Positions 16,520-24,786 of a stretch of DNA of 64,000 bases are shown here, one piece after another. The position numbers and the translations under genes were made by a program. The number at the start of each line of letters is the position of its first letter. The stretch's first letter is position 1. The stretch comes from Pseudorhodoplanes sp049324435 (GTDB lineage: Bacteria; Pseudomonadota; Alphaproteobacteria; Rhizobiales; Xanthobacteraceae). The notes beneath the pieces are model-generated. The model searched no databases. It was not told where the DNA came from and saw nothing but the letters and a program-made list of their open reading frames with translations. The stretch is from positions 1 to 64,000 of the forward strand of contig JBMOOQ010000024.1 in assembly GCA_049324435.1 (NCBI GenBank), written 5' to 3'.

Positions 16520-18478
16520 ATGCGGAAGCCCGAGTTTCATGCCGGAGCGGCTGGCCGGCATGACCGTGATATCTCTTACGGCACGAGGCCGGGTTCAAGA
16601 CCGGATTCCGCTCCGGCATGGATTCGTGCCCGTCTCGCACCCTGTCCCGAGCTCGATTGCGTCCGGCATATGCTGCCGCCGGCCGTCCTCGCGACTGCCG
16701 AGCTGCGCGCTGCGGAAACAGGCACCGGCGCCGACCGCGTGCTGGTTTCCGGCGGCGCGCTGAGCGACCGCGATTATGTGCGTGCCCTTGCCCGCCATTG
16801 CGGCGTTGCCGTCGAGACTTTGCGTACGACGCCGCGTTCGGCCTGCCCGGTGTCCGACGCCGACCTCCTGTCCGGGCTGGCGAGCGGCATCATTCCGATC
16901 CGGACACCGGACAACCTGATTTGGGTGGTTGCGCCCTGGCACCTGTCCGCGCGCTTCCTGATCACGGCCCTGCGGCGCTATCCTGAAACGAGGTCCCGGG
17001 TGCGGATCGCCACGATGGAGGACCTGCGCGACTTCGTTCACCGCGAGGCCGAGGTCGCGGTCGGTTGCCGGGCGGCATACGACCTGCGCGCACGGCGGCC
17101 GGACTTGTCCGCGGGCGCGGCGCAAAGCCGCACACCGCTGACCTGGTTTGCCGCCGGAATGGGATGCGCTGCGGCGCTTCTGGCCGCGCAATCGACCCTC
17201 ACCGTCGCGATCGATATCGCACTCGCGCTGATCTTTCTCGGCTGGAGCGGACTTCGCGTTGTTGCGATGTTGCTGGCGTTTACGCCGCACTATCCGCGTC
17301 TCCGGCGCGGTGACGACGGATTGCCGGTTTATTCGATCATCGTTGCGATCTACCGGGAGGCGGAATCGGCACCCGACCTGATCGCCGCATTGAAGCGGCT
17401 CGACTATCCGAAAGAGCGGCTCGACATCAAGCTCGTGGTCGAAAGCGATGATATGGAGACGCGGCTTGCGCTCAACCTCATGGACCTCGGCGCGCAGTTC
17501 GAAACCGTGATTGCGCCCGCTGCAGGGCCGCGCACCAAGCCGAAGGCACTCAATGCCGCGCTCCCTTTCGTGCGCGGCCGCTATGTCGCGGTCTTCGACG
17601 CGGAAGACCGGCCGGAGCCGCAGCAATTGCGGATCGCACTCGCCGCGTTTGAGGAAAGCGACCAGCGCCTGGCCTGCGTGCAGGCACGCCTCACCATCGA
17701 CAACACCCGCGACAACTGGATCACCCGGCTGTTCACCGCAGAATATGCCGCGCTGTTCGATGTCTTTCTCCCCGGCCTTGCCGCATGGCGCATGCCGCTG
17801 CCACTAGGCGGCACCTCGAACCATTTCCGGACGGCGACATTGCGTGCGCTCGGCGGGTGGGACCCCTATAACGTGACCGAGGACGCCGATCTCGGCATCC
17901 GGCTTGCACGCGCGGGCTATCACACGGCGCTCGTGCAATCCTCGACCTACGAGGAAGCGCCGGCGCGCCTTGCGCCCTGGATTCGTCAGCGGACGCGCTG
18001 GTTCAAAGGTTATCTGCAAACCTGGGCCGTGCACATGCGCAATCCGTTGCGGCTGTGGCGCGAGCTGAGGCCCGGAGGCTTTCTGGTGTTCCAGCTTGTG
18101 ATCGGAGGAGCCGTGCTGGCCGCGCTGGTGCACGGCATCTTCGCCGGTGTGCTTGCCTTCCAGATCGCGACCGGATTGCTGTGGTCCGGCAAAACCGGCG
18201 TCCTCGACCACGCGCTTGCCGGGCTTTACGTTGCGACGCTCATCACCGGCTATCTGATGTCAGGTCTGATCGGCTTTGTCGGCCTGTCGCGGCGCAGGCT
18301 TGCGGGCAGCGCGCCGTATCTGCTTTTGCTGCCGTTCTATTGGGTGCTGCTCTCGATCGCCGCGTGGCGCGCGGTGTTCCAGCTGATCTCGTCGCCCTAT
18401 CGCTGGGAAAAGACCGCGCACGGACTGGCGCGCACGTCGCGGCGGGCGGCAGCGAGGGATTTGCCGAATCCGTGGTGA
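16520..18478 (+). CDS. Membrane glycosyltransferase family 2 (cellulose-synthase-like) with N-terminal MshEN-like domain
   Basis: A 652-residue protein. About residues 60-185 resemble the T2SSE_N/MshEN fold (VLVSGGALSDRDYVRALARHCGV). Two membrane helices near 205-260 lead to a cytosolic GT2 domain with VYSIIVAIYREAE, a DxD-type DAEDRPEP, the TEDADLG acid pair and the RQRTRW product-channel motif of processive synthases. Three or four C-terminal helices follow. It should polymerise or transfer a sugar at the inner membrane; the polysaccharide is unknown. MshEN domains often bind cyclic di-GMP, so control by that messenger is possible. The N-terminal 50 residues look poorly conserved and the start is uncertain. 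Confidence 0.85.
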   Translation: MRKPEFHAGAAGRHDRDISYGTRPGSRPDSAPAWIRARLAPCPELDCVRHMLPPAVLATAELRAAETGTGADRVLVSGGALSDRDYVRALARHCGVAVETLRTTPRSACPVSDADLLSGLASGIIPIRTPDNLIWVVAPWHLSARFLITALRRYPETRSRVRIATMEDLRDFVHREAEVAVGCRAAYDLRARRPDLSAGAAQSRTPLTWFAAGMGCAAALLAAQSTLTVAIDIALALIFLGWSGLRVVAMLLAFTPHYPRLRRGDDGLPVYSIIVAIYREAESAPDLIAALKRLDYPKERLDIKLVVESDDMETRLALNLMDLGAQFETVIAPAAGPRTKPKALNAALPFVRGRYVAVFDAEDRPEPQQLRIALAAFEESDQRLACVQARLTIDNTRDNWITRLFTAEYAALFDVFLPGLAAWRMPLPLGGTSNHFRTATLRALGGWDPYNVTEDADLGIRLARAGYHTALVQSSTYEEAPARLAPWIRQRTRWFKGYLQTWAVHMRNPLRLWRELRPGGFLVFQLVIGGAVLAALVHGIFAGVLAFQIATGLLWSGKTGVLDHALAGLYVATLITGYLMSGLIGFVGLSRRRLAGSAPYLLLLPFYWVLLSIAAWRAVFQLISSPYRWEKTAHGLARTSRRAAARDLPNPW

Positions 18479-18614
18479 TTGGGGCGAGTTCATCAAATCC
18501 CTGGGAAAACCCGCCGTGAAATGGCTTTATCGAGATGAACTGAGTGTGCCCGACACATGATACAACCCAACAAATAAGGGTCAGCCGCGTTTAAACCACG
18601 GACTTTTTCATCCC

Positions 18615-19568
18615 ATGCTTGTTCGCAATAGGTCGCTCAAAACATCGTTCGCAGGATGCCTAGTTTTTCTGTTGTGCTGCCCTGCACTTGCGCAACAGCA
18701 AAAAATCGACCGTAGCGACGCACAAAGTCAAATAACCTCTACCATCGACAAAAGTGAGCCTACGACGACTCATTTTGCGCCGGGTCAGATTGTAGATGGC
18801 CAGACTTATCGAACCATATGCCACAGTCCCAAGGATAAGGATCACGCCGATCTGTGTCAGCAATGGCGCATGGCGGAGGCTACGGAAACCAGTTTAGTTC
18901 TGAACGGGCTTAGCCTGCTGTTGCTGCTTGGCGCTTTCATTGCTGCGGTCTGGGCAGCCAATGCCGCAAGTGCGGCTGCTAGGGCTGCTGACCAAACCGT
19001 TGAACTTTCTCAGGCCATGGTCGACGAAAGCGAGAAAGCTACCGCCGCCGCGCTGGCCGCAGCACGGGAATCCGCGATAGCCAACCGACCCTGGCTCTTT
19101 CTGGCCGAGTTGGACCTTGTCAGGCCCCTAGACATTCAAGGTGGAACAGCAAATTTTGGTGTCTATGTTAAAGCGGATAACGTTGGGAACACGCCTGCGT
19201 TGAATTGCGATTTCTACGCTGTTGTCATCCCGGACACCGGCACCATAAGTACTCGAACGGTGCTCTATGACTTCTGCGAGAAAATCAAAAATGGCGACGG
19301 CCGCCGGATCGTAGTTTTTCCTGGTCGCGGCCACGGCGAAACGCTGGCTCTGTCCCTTCATACCGACAGTCTCAAAATCAACCATATGGCCGATGGGCCT
19401 GATTGGGTTTCCCTCTACGTCGTGTACGGGGTGAAATACAAATTTCTTGACGGACAAATTGGAGTAACGGCCCGAATCACCCAGGTGCGCAAATTCACTA
19501 TCGGAGAATCCCCGAGCGGAGCAGTCGGTTTCTCCGAAACTTTGGCCGTTGCACAGTACGCCGACTAG
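18615..19568 (+). CDS. Hypothetical membrane-anchored protein, orphan
   Basis: A 317-residue protein of unknown family. It begins with a signal peptide (CLVFLLCCPALAQQQ), followed by about 65 periplasmic residues, one membrane helix near residues 95-120 (SLVLNGLSLLLLLGAFIAAVWAA), an Ala-rich coiled-coil-like stretch to about 155, and a beta-rich C-terminal domain. It is visibly AT-richer than its neighbours and uses codons that they avoid, which suggests acquisition from elsewhere. It stands alone with about 135 bases in front. No function is proposed. Confidence 0.7.
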   Translation: MLVRNRSLKTSFAGCLVFLLCCPALAQQQKIDRSDAQSQITSTIDKSEPTTTHFAPGQIVDGQTYRTICHSPKDKDHADLCQQWRMAEATETSLVLNGLSLLLLLGAFIAAVWAANAASAAARAADQTVELSQAMVDESEKATAAALAAARESAIANRPWLFLAELDLVRPLDIQGGTANFGVYVKADNVGNTPALNCDFYAVVIPDTGTISTRTVLYDFCEKIKNGDGRRIVVFPGRGHGETLALSLHTDSLKINHMADGPDWVSLYVVYGVKYKFLDGQIGVTARITQVRKFTIGESPSGAVGFSETLAVAQYAD

Positions 19569-19628
19569 CTATGTTAGGCCATAACGCGCGCCTTCGCGCT
19601 GGCTCCTCAGGAAATCATCTCCCACGGA

Positions 19629-20219
19629 TCAAAAATACCGCTTCAGCTCCGCCGCTGCTTCTTCCGGCTTGCGCTTCATGTTGAAGGGCGCGACGAAGCG
19701 GCCCTGCTTGTCCATGAGATAGACCAAAGCGGTGTGATCCATGGTGTAGCCGCCATTCTCAAGCGGGATTTTCTTCGAGTATACCCGATAGGCCTTTTCC
19801 ATCGCCGCGACCGCGGCCGGATCGCCGGTCAGCCCGCGCAGGCGCGGGTCGAAGCTCGACAGATACTCTTTCAGGATTTCCGGCGTGTCGCGCTCGGGAT
19901 CGACCGAGACGAAATAGGCCTGCACCTTGTCGCCGTCCTTGCCCAGCGCCTTGAACACCTGCGTCATGTCGAAGAGAGCGGTCGGGCAAATGTCCGGGCA
20001 ATGGGTGAAGCCGAAGAACATCAGCGACGGCTTGCCGTTCAGGGCAGCCTCGGTCACCACCTGTCCGTTGTGGTCGACAAGCCGGAACGGCCCGCCAATC
20101 GAAGACGGAGCGGGCACCGGCGCGCGGCCGGTGACCATGAAGATCGCGGCCGAAAACAGCACAAGGCCGCCGAGGAAAGCGGCGATCACGGTGACGATGC
20201 GGGTTGTCTGCGGGGTCAT
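19629..20219 (-). CDS. SCO1/SenC family copper chaperone protein
   Basis: A 196-residue thioredoxin-fold protein anchored by an N-terminal helix (VIAAFLGGLVLFSAAIFMV). The copper-binding CxxxC is in THCPDICPT, and the distal histidine is in YTMDHTALVYL. SCO proteins deliver copper to the CuA site of cytochrome oxidase or reduce its cysteines. It is followed, in transcription order, by nothing close; a 55-residue membrane protein lies directly upstream in the same orientation. Confidence 0.93.
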   Translation of the reverse strand: MTPQTTRIVTVIAAFLGGLVLFSAAIFMVTGRAPVPAPSSIGGPFRLVDHNGQVVTEAALNGKPSLMFFGFTHCPDICPTALFDMTQVFKALGKDGDKVQAYFVSVDPERDTPEILKEYLSSFDPRLRGLTGDPAAVAAMEKAYRVYSKKIPLENGGYTMDHTALVYLMDKQGRFVAPFNMKRKPEEAAAELKRYF

Positions 20220-20237
20220 CGAACTGTCACTGAGAGA

Positions 20238-20405
20238 TCAGAAGCACGCGGCGATTCCTGCGCGCACGATCTCGAAAAACACGGCGGTGCCGTAGTACAT
20301 CCAGAGCGCGCAGGCGATCGCAATCAGCGCGCCAAAAACGGCCCCGGCCGCCAGCAGCGGCCACGAGAGGCGGCCGGATGCCGCATTCGGAAGGGTCTCG
20401 GACAT
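20238..20405 (-). CDS. Small single-pass membrane protein upstream of SCO
   Basis: A 55-residue protein from the ATG at 20405, with one clear hydrophobic helix (WPLLAAGAVFGALIAIACALWMYY). It lies 18 bases upstream of the SCO gene in the same orientation, suggesting co-transcription. No family is recognised; a role near cytochrome oxidase assembly is only suggested by position. Confidence 0.6.
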   Translation of the reverse strand: MSETLPNAASGRLSWPLLAAGAVFGALIAIACALWMYYGTAVFFEIVRAGIAACF

Positions 20406-20557
20406 GGAATGGAGATAAGCGCGGAAGCCGGTCCGATCAACTCTCATTGTGGTGATGGCGGGGAACCAAAAGCCCGGCTATGCGTATATCGCGCCGGGGC
20501 CGATTGCCGCTTGCAACCGGTGCACCTCCTGATCCGCCCGGATTGCCGTTACCGCAC

Positions 20558-21319
20558 ATGGATTATCTTCTCGCATTGGCCGCCGACCCGACCGCCTGGG
20601 CCGCGCTCGTCGCCCTGATCGCCATGGAAGTGGTGCTCGGCATCGACAACCTGATCTTCATCGCGATCCTGACCAACAAGCTGCCGGTACAGCACCGGCA
20701 CAAGGCGCGGATGATCGGCATCGGCCTCGCCCTGATCATGCGGCTTGTCCTTCTGGGTACGGTGGCGTTCATCGTGCAGCTGAAGGCGCCGCTCTTCACG
20801 CTGTTCGGCCATGCCTTGTCGTGGCGCGACCTGATCCTGATTGCGGGCGGCCTGTTCCTGGTCTGGAAGGCAACCAAGGAAATCCATCACAATGTCGATC
20901 CGGATCCCGGTCCCGACATGTTCGACACCAAGGCGGCGGAGCTCGGATTTGCCTCCGCGATCACCCAGATCATCCTGCTCGACCTTGTGTTCTCGGTCGA
21001 CAGCATCATCACCGCGGTCGGAATGACCGACGACATCCCGATCATGGTGATCGCGGTCTGCGTTGCGGTGTTCGTGATGCTCGTCGCAGCGACGCCATTG
21101 TCGAATTTCATCGGCCGCAATCCGACCGTGGTGATGCTCGCGCTCGGATTCCTCTTGATGATCGGCATGGCGCTGATCGCGGAAGGCTTCGGCGCGAAAA
21201 TTCCGAAGGGCTACATCTACGCCGCGATGGCGTTCTCGGCCTTCATCGAATTCCTGAATATTCTGGCGCGCCGGGCCCGCAAGGCCGCGCGCGCGGCCGA
21301 GACCCCGGGCGCGAAGTAG
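20558..21319 (+). CDS. TerC family integral membrane protein
   Basis: A 253-residue, seven- to eight-helix protein. Signature acidic membrane residues are seen in MEVVLGIDNLIFIAIL and in LLDLVFSVDSIITAVGM. TerC-type proteins are implicated in metal-ion (manganese) export and, in some cases, tellurium resistance. I start it at ATG 20558; the 26-residue upstream extension is not family-like. It is divergent from the small membrane protein and SCO. Confidence 0.9.
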   Translation: MDYLLALAADPTAWAALVALIAMEVVLGIDNLIFIAILTNKLPVQHRHKARMIGIGLALIMRLVLLGTVAFIVQLKAPLFTLFGHALSWRDLILIAGGLFLVWKATKEIHHNVDPDPGPDMFDTKAAELGFASAITQIILLDLVFSVDSIITAVGMTDDIPIMVIAVCVAVFVMLVAATPLSNFIGRNPTVVMLALGFLLMIGMALIAEGFGAKIPKGYIYAAMAFSAFIEFLNILARRARKAARAAETPGAK

Positions 21320-21364
21320 ACACCGCCGGTCAGCCGCAGCCTCCGTCTGATATAGGCCAAACGG

Positions 21365-21613
21365 TCAGTGCCGGCGCGACTTCAGCTCGCCGCCACTGGC
21401 CCCCTGGGGCTGCTCGGACTTTTCCAGCACGAAATGGCCGAGATTGGCGATCACGTCCGCCAGCAATGCCGCCCGGTCCTGCGGATCGGCCAGCAACACG
21501 AGATCGGCCAGCACCTCCGTGACCTTGGCCGCAATCGCGCCGAGATCGGCGCCATCGCGCGCAAGCTCGGGCTCCAGCAGATCGTGGATATCGCAGTGGA
21601 TGCAGTCGGACAC
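21365..21613 (-). CDS. Small conserved hypothetical protein with Cys-rich start
   Basis: An 82-residue soluble, mostly helical protein that begins MSDCIHCDIHDLLEPEL. The Cys and His spacing (CxxCxxH) at the N-terminus could bind a metal. It converges on terC. I recall similar short proteins in Hyphomicrobiales but no function. Confidence 0.55.
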   Translation of the reverse strand: MSDCIHCDIHDLLEPELARDGADLGAIAAKVTEVLADLVLLADPQDRAALLADVIANLGHFVLEKSEQPQGASGGELKSRRH

Positions 21614-21710
21614 GGCACTCTCTCCTCAAACCGGAGGCGGAGGCCGCACTATACGCCGGGATTCTTCCGCTTACGAATAGCGGTCCGTTAATCATGAACA
21701 GAGGATCGAA

Positions 21711-21744
21711 AAGGGCCAGTCCGGCGCAGGCCGGACTGGCCCTT
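21711..21744 (-). terminator. Strong stem-loop terminator downstream of the amide hydrolase
   Basis: A perfect 15-bp stem, AAGGGCCAGTCCGGC with its complement, encloses a 4-base loop. On the minus strand the stem ends in CCCTTTTC, just after the stop of the hydrolase gene at 21752. On the plus strand it is followed by CTTT, so it may also act on transcripts from the other side. Confidence 0.8.
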
Positions 21745-21751
21745 CTTTAGG

Positions 21752-22888
21752 TTAGCGGCTTGAACCGCTGGTTGCGGGCTCCTGAAGCGGCTTCAGCGTC
21801 GCGCTCATGTTGACAACCGCCTGCTCGCTCTTGGTGCTGACCTGCCGGATCGTCTTGGCATTGAGGTCAAACATCTTCAAATCGACCATGCGGATCGTCT
21901 GGTCGTCATAGGTCTTGTAATAGTAGCGCAGGCTCTGCGGATCGCGCGCCACCGTCATCTGCGTGTAGTCGGAATAGACCACGCCCTGCACCACGTCGCG
22001 CGACACGCCGACCGGGATATCGAAATTGTTGAGGATGTGGAACACCTGGTCCACGCCCTTGGCCGCATTCTCCGAAGGCATCGCGGTCGCGCTGAACACG
22101 GCAGCGCGGATAAACCGCGAGGGCGGCGTGAAATCGCCGGGCAGGCCGAGCATGCCGGTTCCCTGGCCGAGCGCCTTGAAGGTCTCGCCGTCGATCTTCA
22201 CCGGCGGCACATCGCGCGGATTGAGCGCGATGAAGTTGCGCATATTGGTCATATGCCAGTCGAAGGACGGAGAGTTCGTCATCACGCCGAGCGGATTGTC
22301 GTGAATGACAAGCTTGCCGCCGACCGGCTCGATCACGATGCTAGCGCCGGTCTTGTCGTAGACGACATAATGGAACGGCGGCGCCACCGGACCCCAGCCA
22401 TCGAGCACGGTCGGCATCACGGCGACAGCGCCGCTCTCGACCGCCTTGCGCACCTCGCCGACAGTGGCGAATTGGGTGAGCAGCCAGTTCGGGAAATCGG
22501 CAGCCGACAGACCCTTGCCCTGATTCTCCGGCGTCACCGCAGTGTATTCAGCAAAGGTCGGAAAATAGAACGAGCCGGCCGCAAGACCTGCCTCGTTCAC
22601 CCCGTCGAGAAGCCGCGGGTTGCCGAAGGCGACGATGCCGACTGCACCGTATTTCGCCTTGTATGTCAGACCATCGCCCTTCGGCGTCTGACCGGTGAAG
22701 GCCTGTCCGCGCGGGATCACCGCGACCGATGTGTCGACGGGCGTGCCGAATTCCAGCGTGCGGCCATGGACGACCGATCCGTCCTTGGTTCTCAGCATGA
22801 TGCCGGTGCAGGCCGAGACCTGCTGCGCCACCAGCGCAAATACGGCTGCAGCGGCGAGCGTGAGTCCTGTCCGTCGGTTTTGACGCAT
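21752..22888 (-). CDS. Secreted linear amide C-N hydrolase (choloylglycine hydrolase/penicillin acylase family)
   Basis: A 378-residue Ntn-hydrolase. The ATG at 22888 follows GAGAGGAAA and opens a Sec signal peptide. Cleavage after VSA would expose the nucleophile Cys at the new N-terminus (CTGIMLRTKDG), followed by the conserved Arg in GRTLEFG; NEAGLAAGSFYFP and DNPLGVMTNSP are family motifs. Such enzymes cleave bile-acid conjugates, penicillin V or acyl-homoserine lactones; in Gram-negative bacteria the last is often observed. The actual substrate here cannot be told. It has its own terminator. Confidence 0.88.
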   Translation of the reverse strand: MRQNRRTGLTLAAAAVFALVAQQVSACTGIMLRTKDGSVVHGRTLEFGTPVDTSVAVIPRGQAFTGQTPKGDGLTYKAKYGAVGIVAFGNPRLLDGVNEAGLAAGSFYFPTFAEYTAVTPENQGKGLSAADFPNWLLTQFATVGEVRKAVESGAVAVMPTVLDGWGPVAPPFHYVVYDKTGASIVIEPVGGKLVIHDNPLGVMTNSPSFDWHMTNMRNFIALNPRDVPPVKIDGETFKALGQGTGMLGLPGDFTPPSRFIRAAVFSATAMPSENAAKGVDQVFHILNNFDIPVGVSRDVVQGVVYSDYTQMTVARDPQSLRYYYKTYDDQTIRMVDLKMFDLNAKTIRQVSTKSEQAVVNMSATLKPLQEPATSGSSR

Positions 22889-23080
22889 GTGCGGTTTCCT
22901 CTCCCAACGCAAGAAATTGGACTTCCGAATAGAGGCGCGCACTTAAGGTACGGCTAAATCAGGCCGGTCACGCCGCGGCGCGGTTAAGGAAGGATGACCG
23001 TGCGCTCACCGCAGCGCCAAAAAAGGGGAACCACATCGGCAGTCCGCGACTTGTCGTCCGAGCAGCAAGGAGACCAGACT

Positions 23081-23356
23081 ATGGCCGAGCATCCGGACCT
23101 CGACCGCCAGACCGAACAGCAGCCGCTGCCCGGAGAAGTCGAGCGCGAACGCGCCGACATCAGCGTGGTGTCAATCCTGGCGGTTCTTGCGCTGATCGTC
23201 GCGGGCGGCCTTTGGTTCTTCGCCAAGGACCGGGAAATGGTCGCCGGCGACGGCACGACGGTGAAGCAGACGACCGGATCGGGGTCGCAGCAATTGCCAT
23301 CGCCCAATAGACCGCAACTCCCGGCGCCCAGTCCGTCCCAGCCGTCGCAACATTAA
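23081..23356 (+). CDS. Small membrane-anchored hypothetical protein with Pro-rich tail
   Basis: A 91-residue protein from the ATG at 23081, 9 bases after AAGGAG. A charged N-terminus (about 30 residues) precedes one membrane helix (VVSILAVLALIVAGGLWFF), then a periplasmic tail rich in Pro, Ser and Gln. No family recognised. Confidence 0.65.
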   Translation: MAEHPDLDRQTEQQPLPGEVERERADISVVSILAVLALIVAGGLWFFAKDREMVAGDGTTVKQTTGSGSQQLPSPNRPQLPAPSPSQPSQH

Positions 23357-23449
23357 GCCCGCGCTGCGCGCCTCATCGCGAAGCCCCGATTTGACCGGAG
23401 CTTTTATTTTGCGGCGCGGCGTCTCGCCCCTCTCCCTCCGGCCGCGAAT

Positions 23450-23872
23450 ATGGCAGATGATGCGCCTCGGCCAATGGGGGACAGGAGCGGCGGCGTGACG
23501 ATTGCAGACATTCTTGAAGCGGCGGAAGGCCAGACGCTTCACGAGTCGCTCGGGCCGGTCATCACTGCCTTGAAGGGTCAAAACCTCGTGGTGCCGTTGG
23601 GTGGCGAGCCGGACACCGACGGCACCTTGCAGATGATGTTTGCCAACGACAAGGACGGGCTTGCCTGGCTGTATGTCTATTCAAGCCCGGAGGAGCTTGC
23701 GGCCGCGAACCTCGACGCAGCCGCCGCACGCTGGATCGCGTTCGATCAGATCGTGTCGGCCGTCAATGCACCGGGTTACGGCGGGATCTTCATCGACGCG
23801 CATAAGCCGCGTGGTGCTTACCTCATTCCGGCGGAGTATTTCCCCGCGATTGCTGCGTATCTGGCGGAGTGA
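23450..23872 (+). CDS. SseB-like protein
   Basis: A 140-residue soluble protein with the SseB N-terminal domain pattern: LVVPLGGEPD, ANDKDGLAWLYVYSSPEEL and GIFIDAHKPRGAYLIPAEYF. SseB family members are found in many bacteria, mostly without a defined role. It converges on the tRNA-Gly gene. Confidence 0.75.
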   Translation: MADDAPRPMGDRSGGVTIADILEAAEGQTLHESLGPVITALKGQNLVVPLGGEPDTDGTLQMMFANDKDGLAWLYVYSSPEELAAANLDAAAARWIAFDQIVSAVNAPGYGGIFIDAHKPRGAYLIPAEYFPAIAAYLAE

Positions 23873-23904
23873 ATGCGCATAGTCCGTTCCGGCGCACAGC
23901 AGAT

Positions 23905-23978
23905 TGGAGCGGGCGAAGGGAATCGAACCCTCGTATGCAGCTTGGGAAGCTGCCGTTCTACCATTGAACTACGCCCGC
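23905..23978 (-). tRNA. tRNA-Gly (anticodon CCC)
   Basis: The minus strand folds as a cloverleaf: acceptor GCGGGCG with CGCCCGC, anticodon stem GCAGC/GCTGC around the loop TTCCCAA, and T-loop GGTTCGATTCC. The CCA end is encoded. It reads GGG codons. Confidence 0.95.
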
Positions 23979-24040
23979 GCGCAGGGATGAACATAGCGAA
24001 AGCACCGGGCCGCCCGCAAGCCTGCCGCTGGCCGTGCAGC

Positions 24041-24784
24041 TCACCGCCATTCCGGCACCAGCAGCACGAGCCCGGAGAGGAACAGCAGCCACAGGATCAG
24101 GCGGCGGAAACCCGCCTCGTCCAGCCGTCCGTAGAGATGCACGCCGAGCCAGATCCCGGCCGCGACCGGCCCGATACCCAGAACGAACAGGATCACCACG
24201 TCCCGTGTGATTTCGCCGTCGATTCCAAGCCCGAGCGCGGTCATTACGAACGCCGCGAGAATGACGGGCTGGAAGATCGCACGCTGCGCATGCCGCGGCA
24301 CGCCGGTGAGCTGACACCAGATCACCACGATCGGTCCGGCCAGGCCGGTCATGCCGCCGAGGATGCCGTTGACGAAGCCGATCGCACCATCGGCCGGAAT
24401 ATTCGCGGGCAAAGGCGAGAGCTTCGGCTGCAGCATGCCATAGAGGCTGTAGGCAACCAGCAGTACGCCGACCGCGCGGCGCACATGTGCCGGATCGAGA
24501 TGCGACAGCAGCATGATGCCAAGCGGCACGCCGAGCGCGCCGCCAATCACCAGCGGCACGACACGGCGCAGGATCACCGAACGCCGGAATGTCCACACCC
24601 CGTGTGCCTGCACGAACAAGCCGTAGCCGACGATCAGCGCCGTGGTCTGCACCGGCGTCAGCACATGCAGCCATACGCCGGAGACCACAAGCCCCATCGC
24701 GAAGCCTGCAAGTCCGGTCGTGACCCCGCCGACAAAAGCCGAGGCAAGAAACAGCGTCAGCGCCGTTGCGTCGAGGGGAAGCAC
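24041..24784 (-). CDS. TauE/SafE family sulfite/organosulfonate exporter-like membrane protein
   Basis: A 247-residue, seven- to eight-helix protein. The duplicated TauE half-motifs are visible (FVGGVTTGLAGFAMGLV and FVNGILGGMTGLAGP). The family exports sulfite, sulfoacetate and other small anions. It starts at GTG 24784, 2 bases after the dcd stop, so the two are probably co-translated although they are functionally unrelated. Confidence 0.87.
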   Translation of the reverse strand: MLPLDATALTLFLASAFVGGVTTGLAGFAMGLVVSGVWLHVLTPVQTTALIVGYGLFVQAHGVWTFRRSVILRRVVPLVIGGALGVPLGIMLLSHLDPAHVRRAVGVLLVAYSLYGMLQPKLSPLPANIPADGAIGFVNGILGGMTGLAGPIVVIWCQLTGVPRHAQRAIFQPVILAAFVMTALGLGIDGEITRDVVILFVLGIGPVAAGIWLGVHLYGRLDEAGFRRLILWLLFLSGLVLLVPEWR

Positions 24785-24786
24785 AA

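Noticed and set aside
16595..17626. A 343-codon minus-strand frame opposite the GT2 gene
   Set aside because: The GT2 frame has all catalytic motifs; the opposite frame is a basic shadow.
23905..23978. tRNA-Gly as an attachment site for an island
   Set aside because: No integrase and no repeated tRNA 3' end were found on either side within the window.
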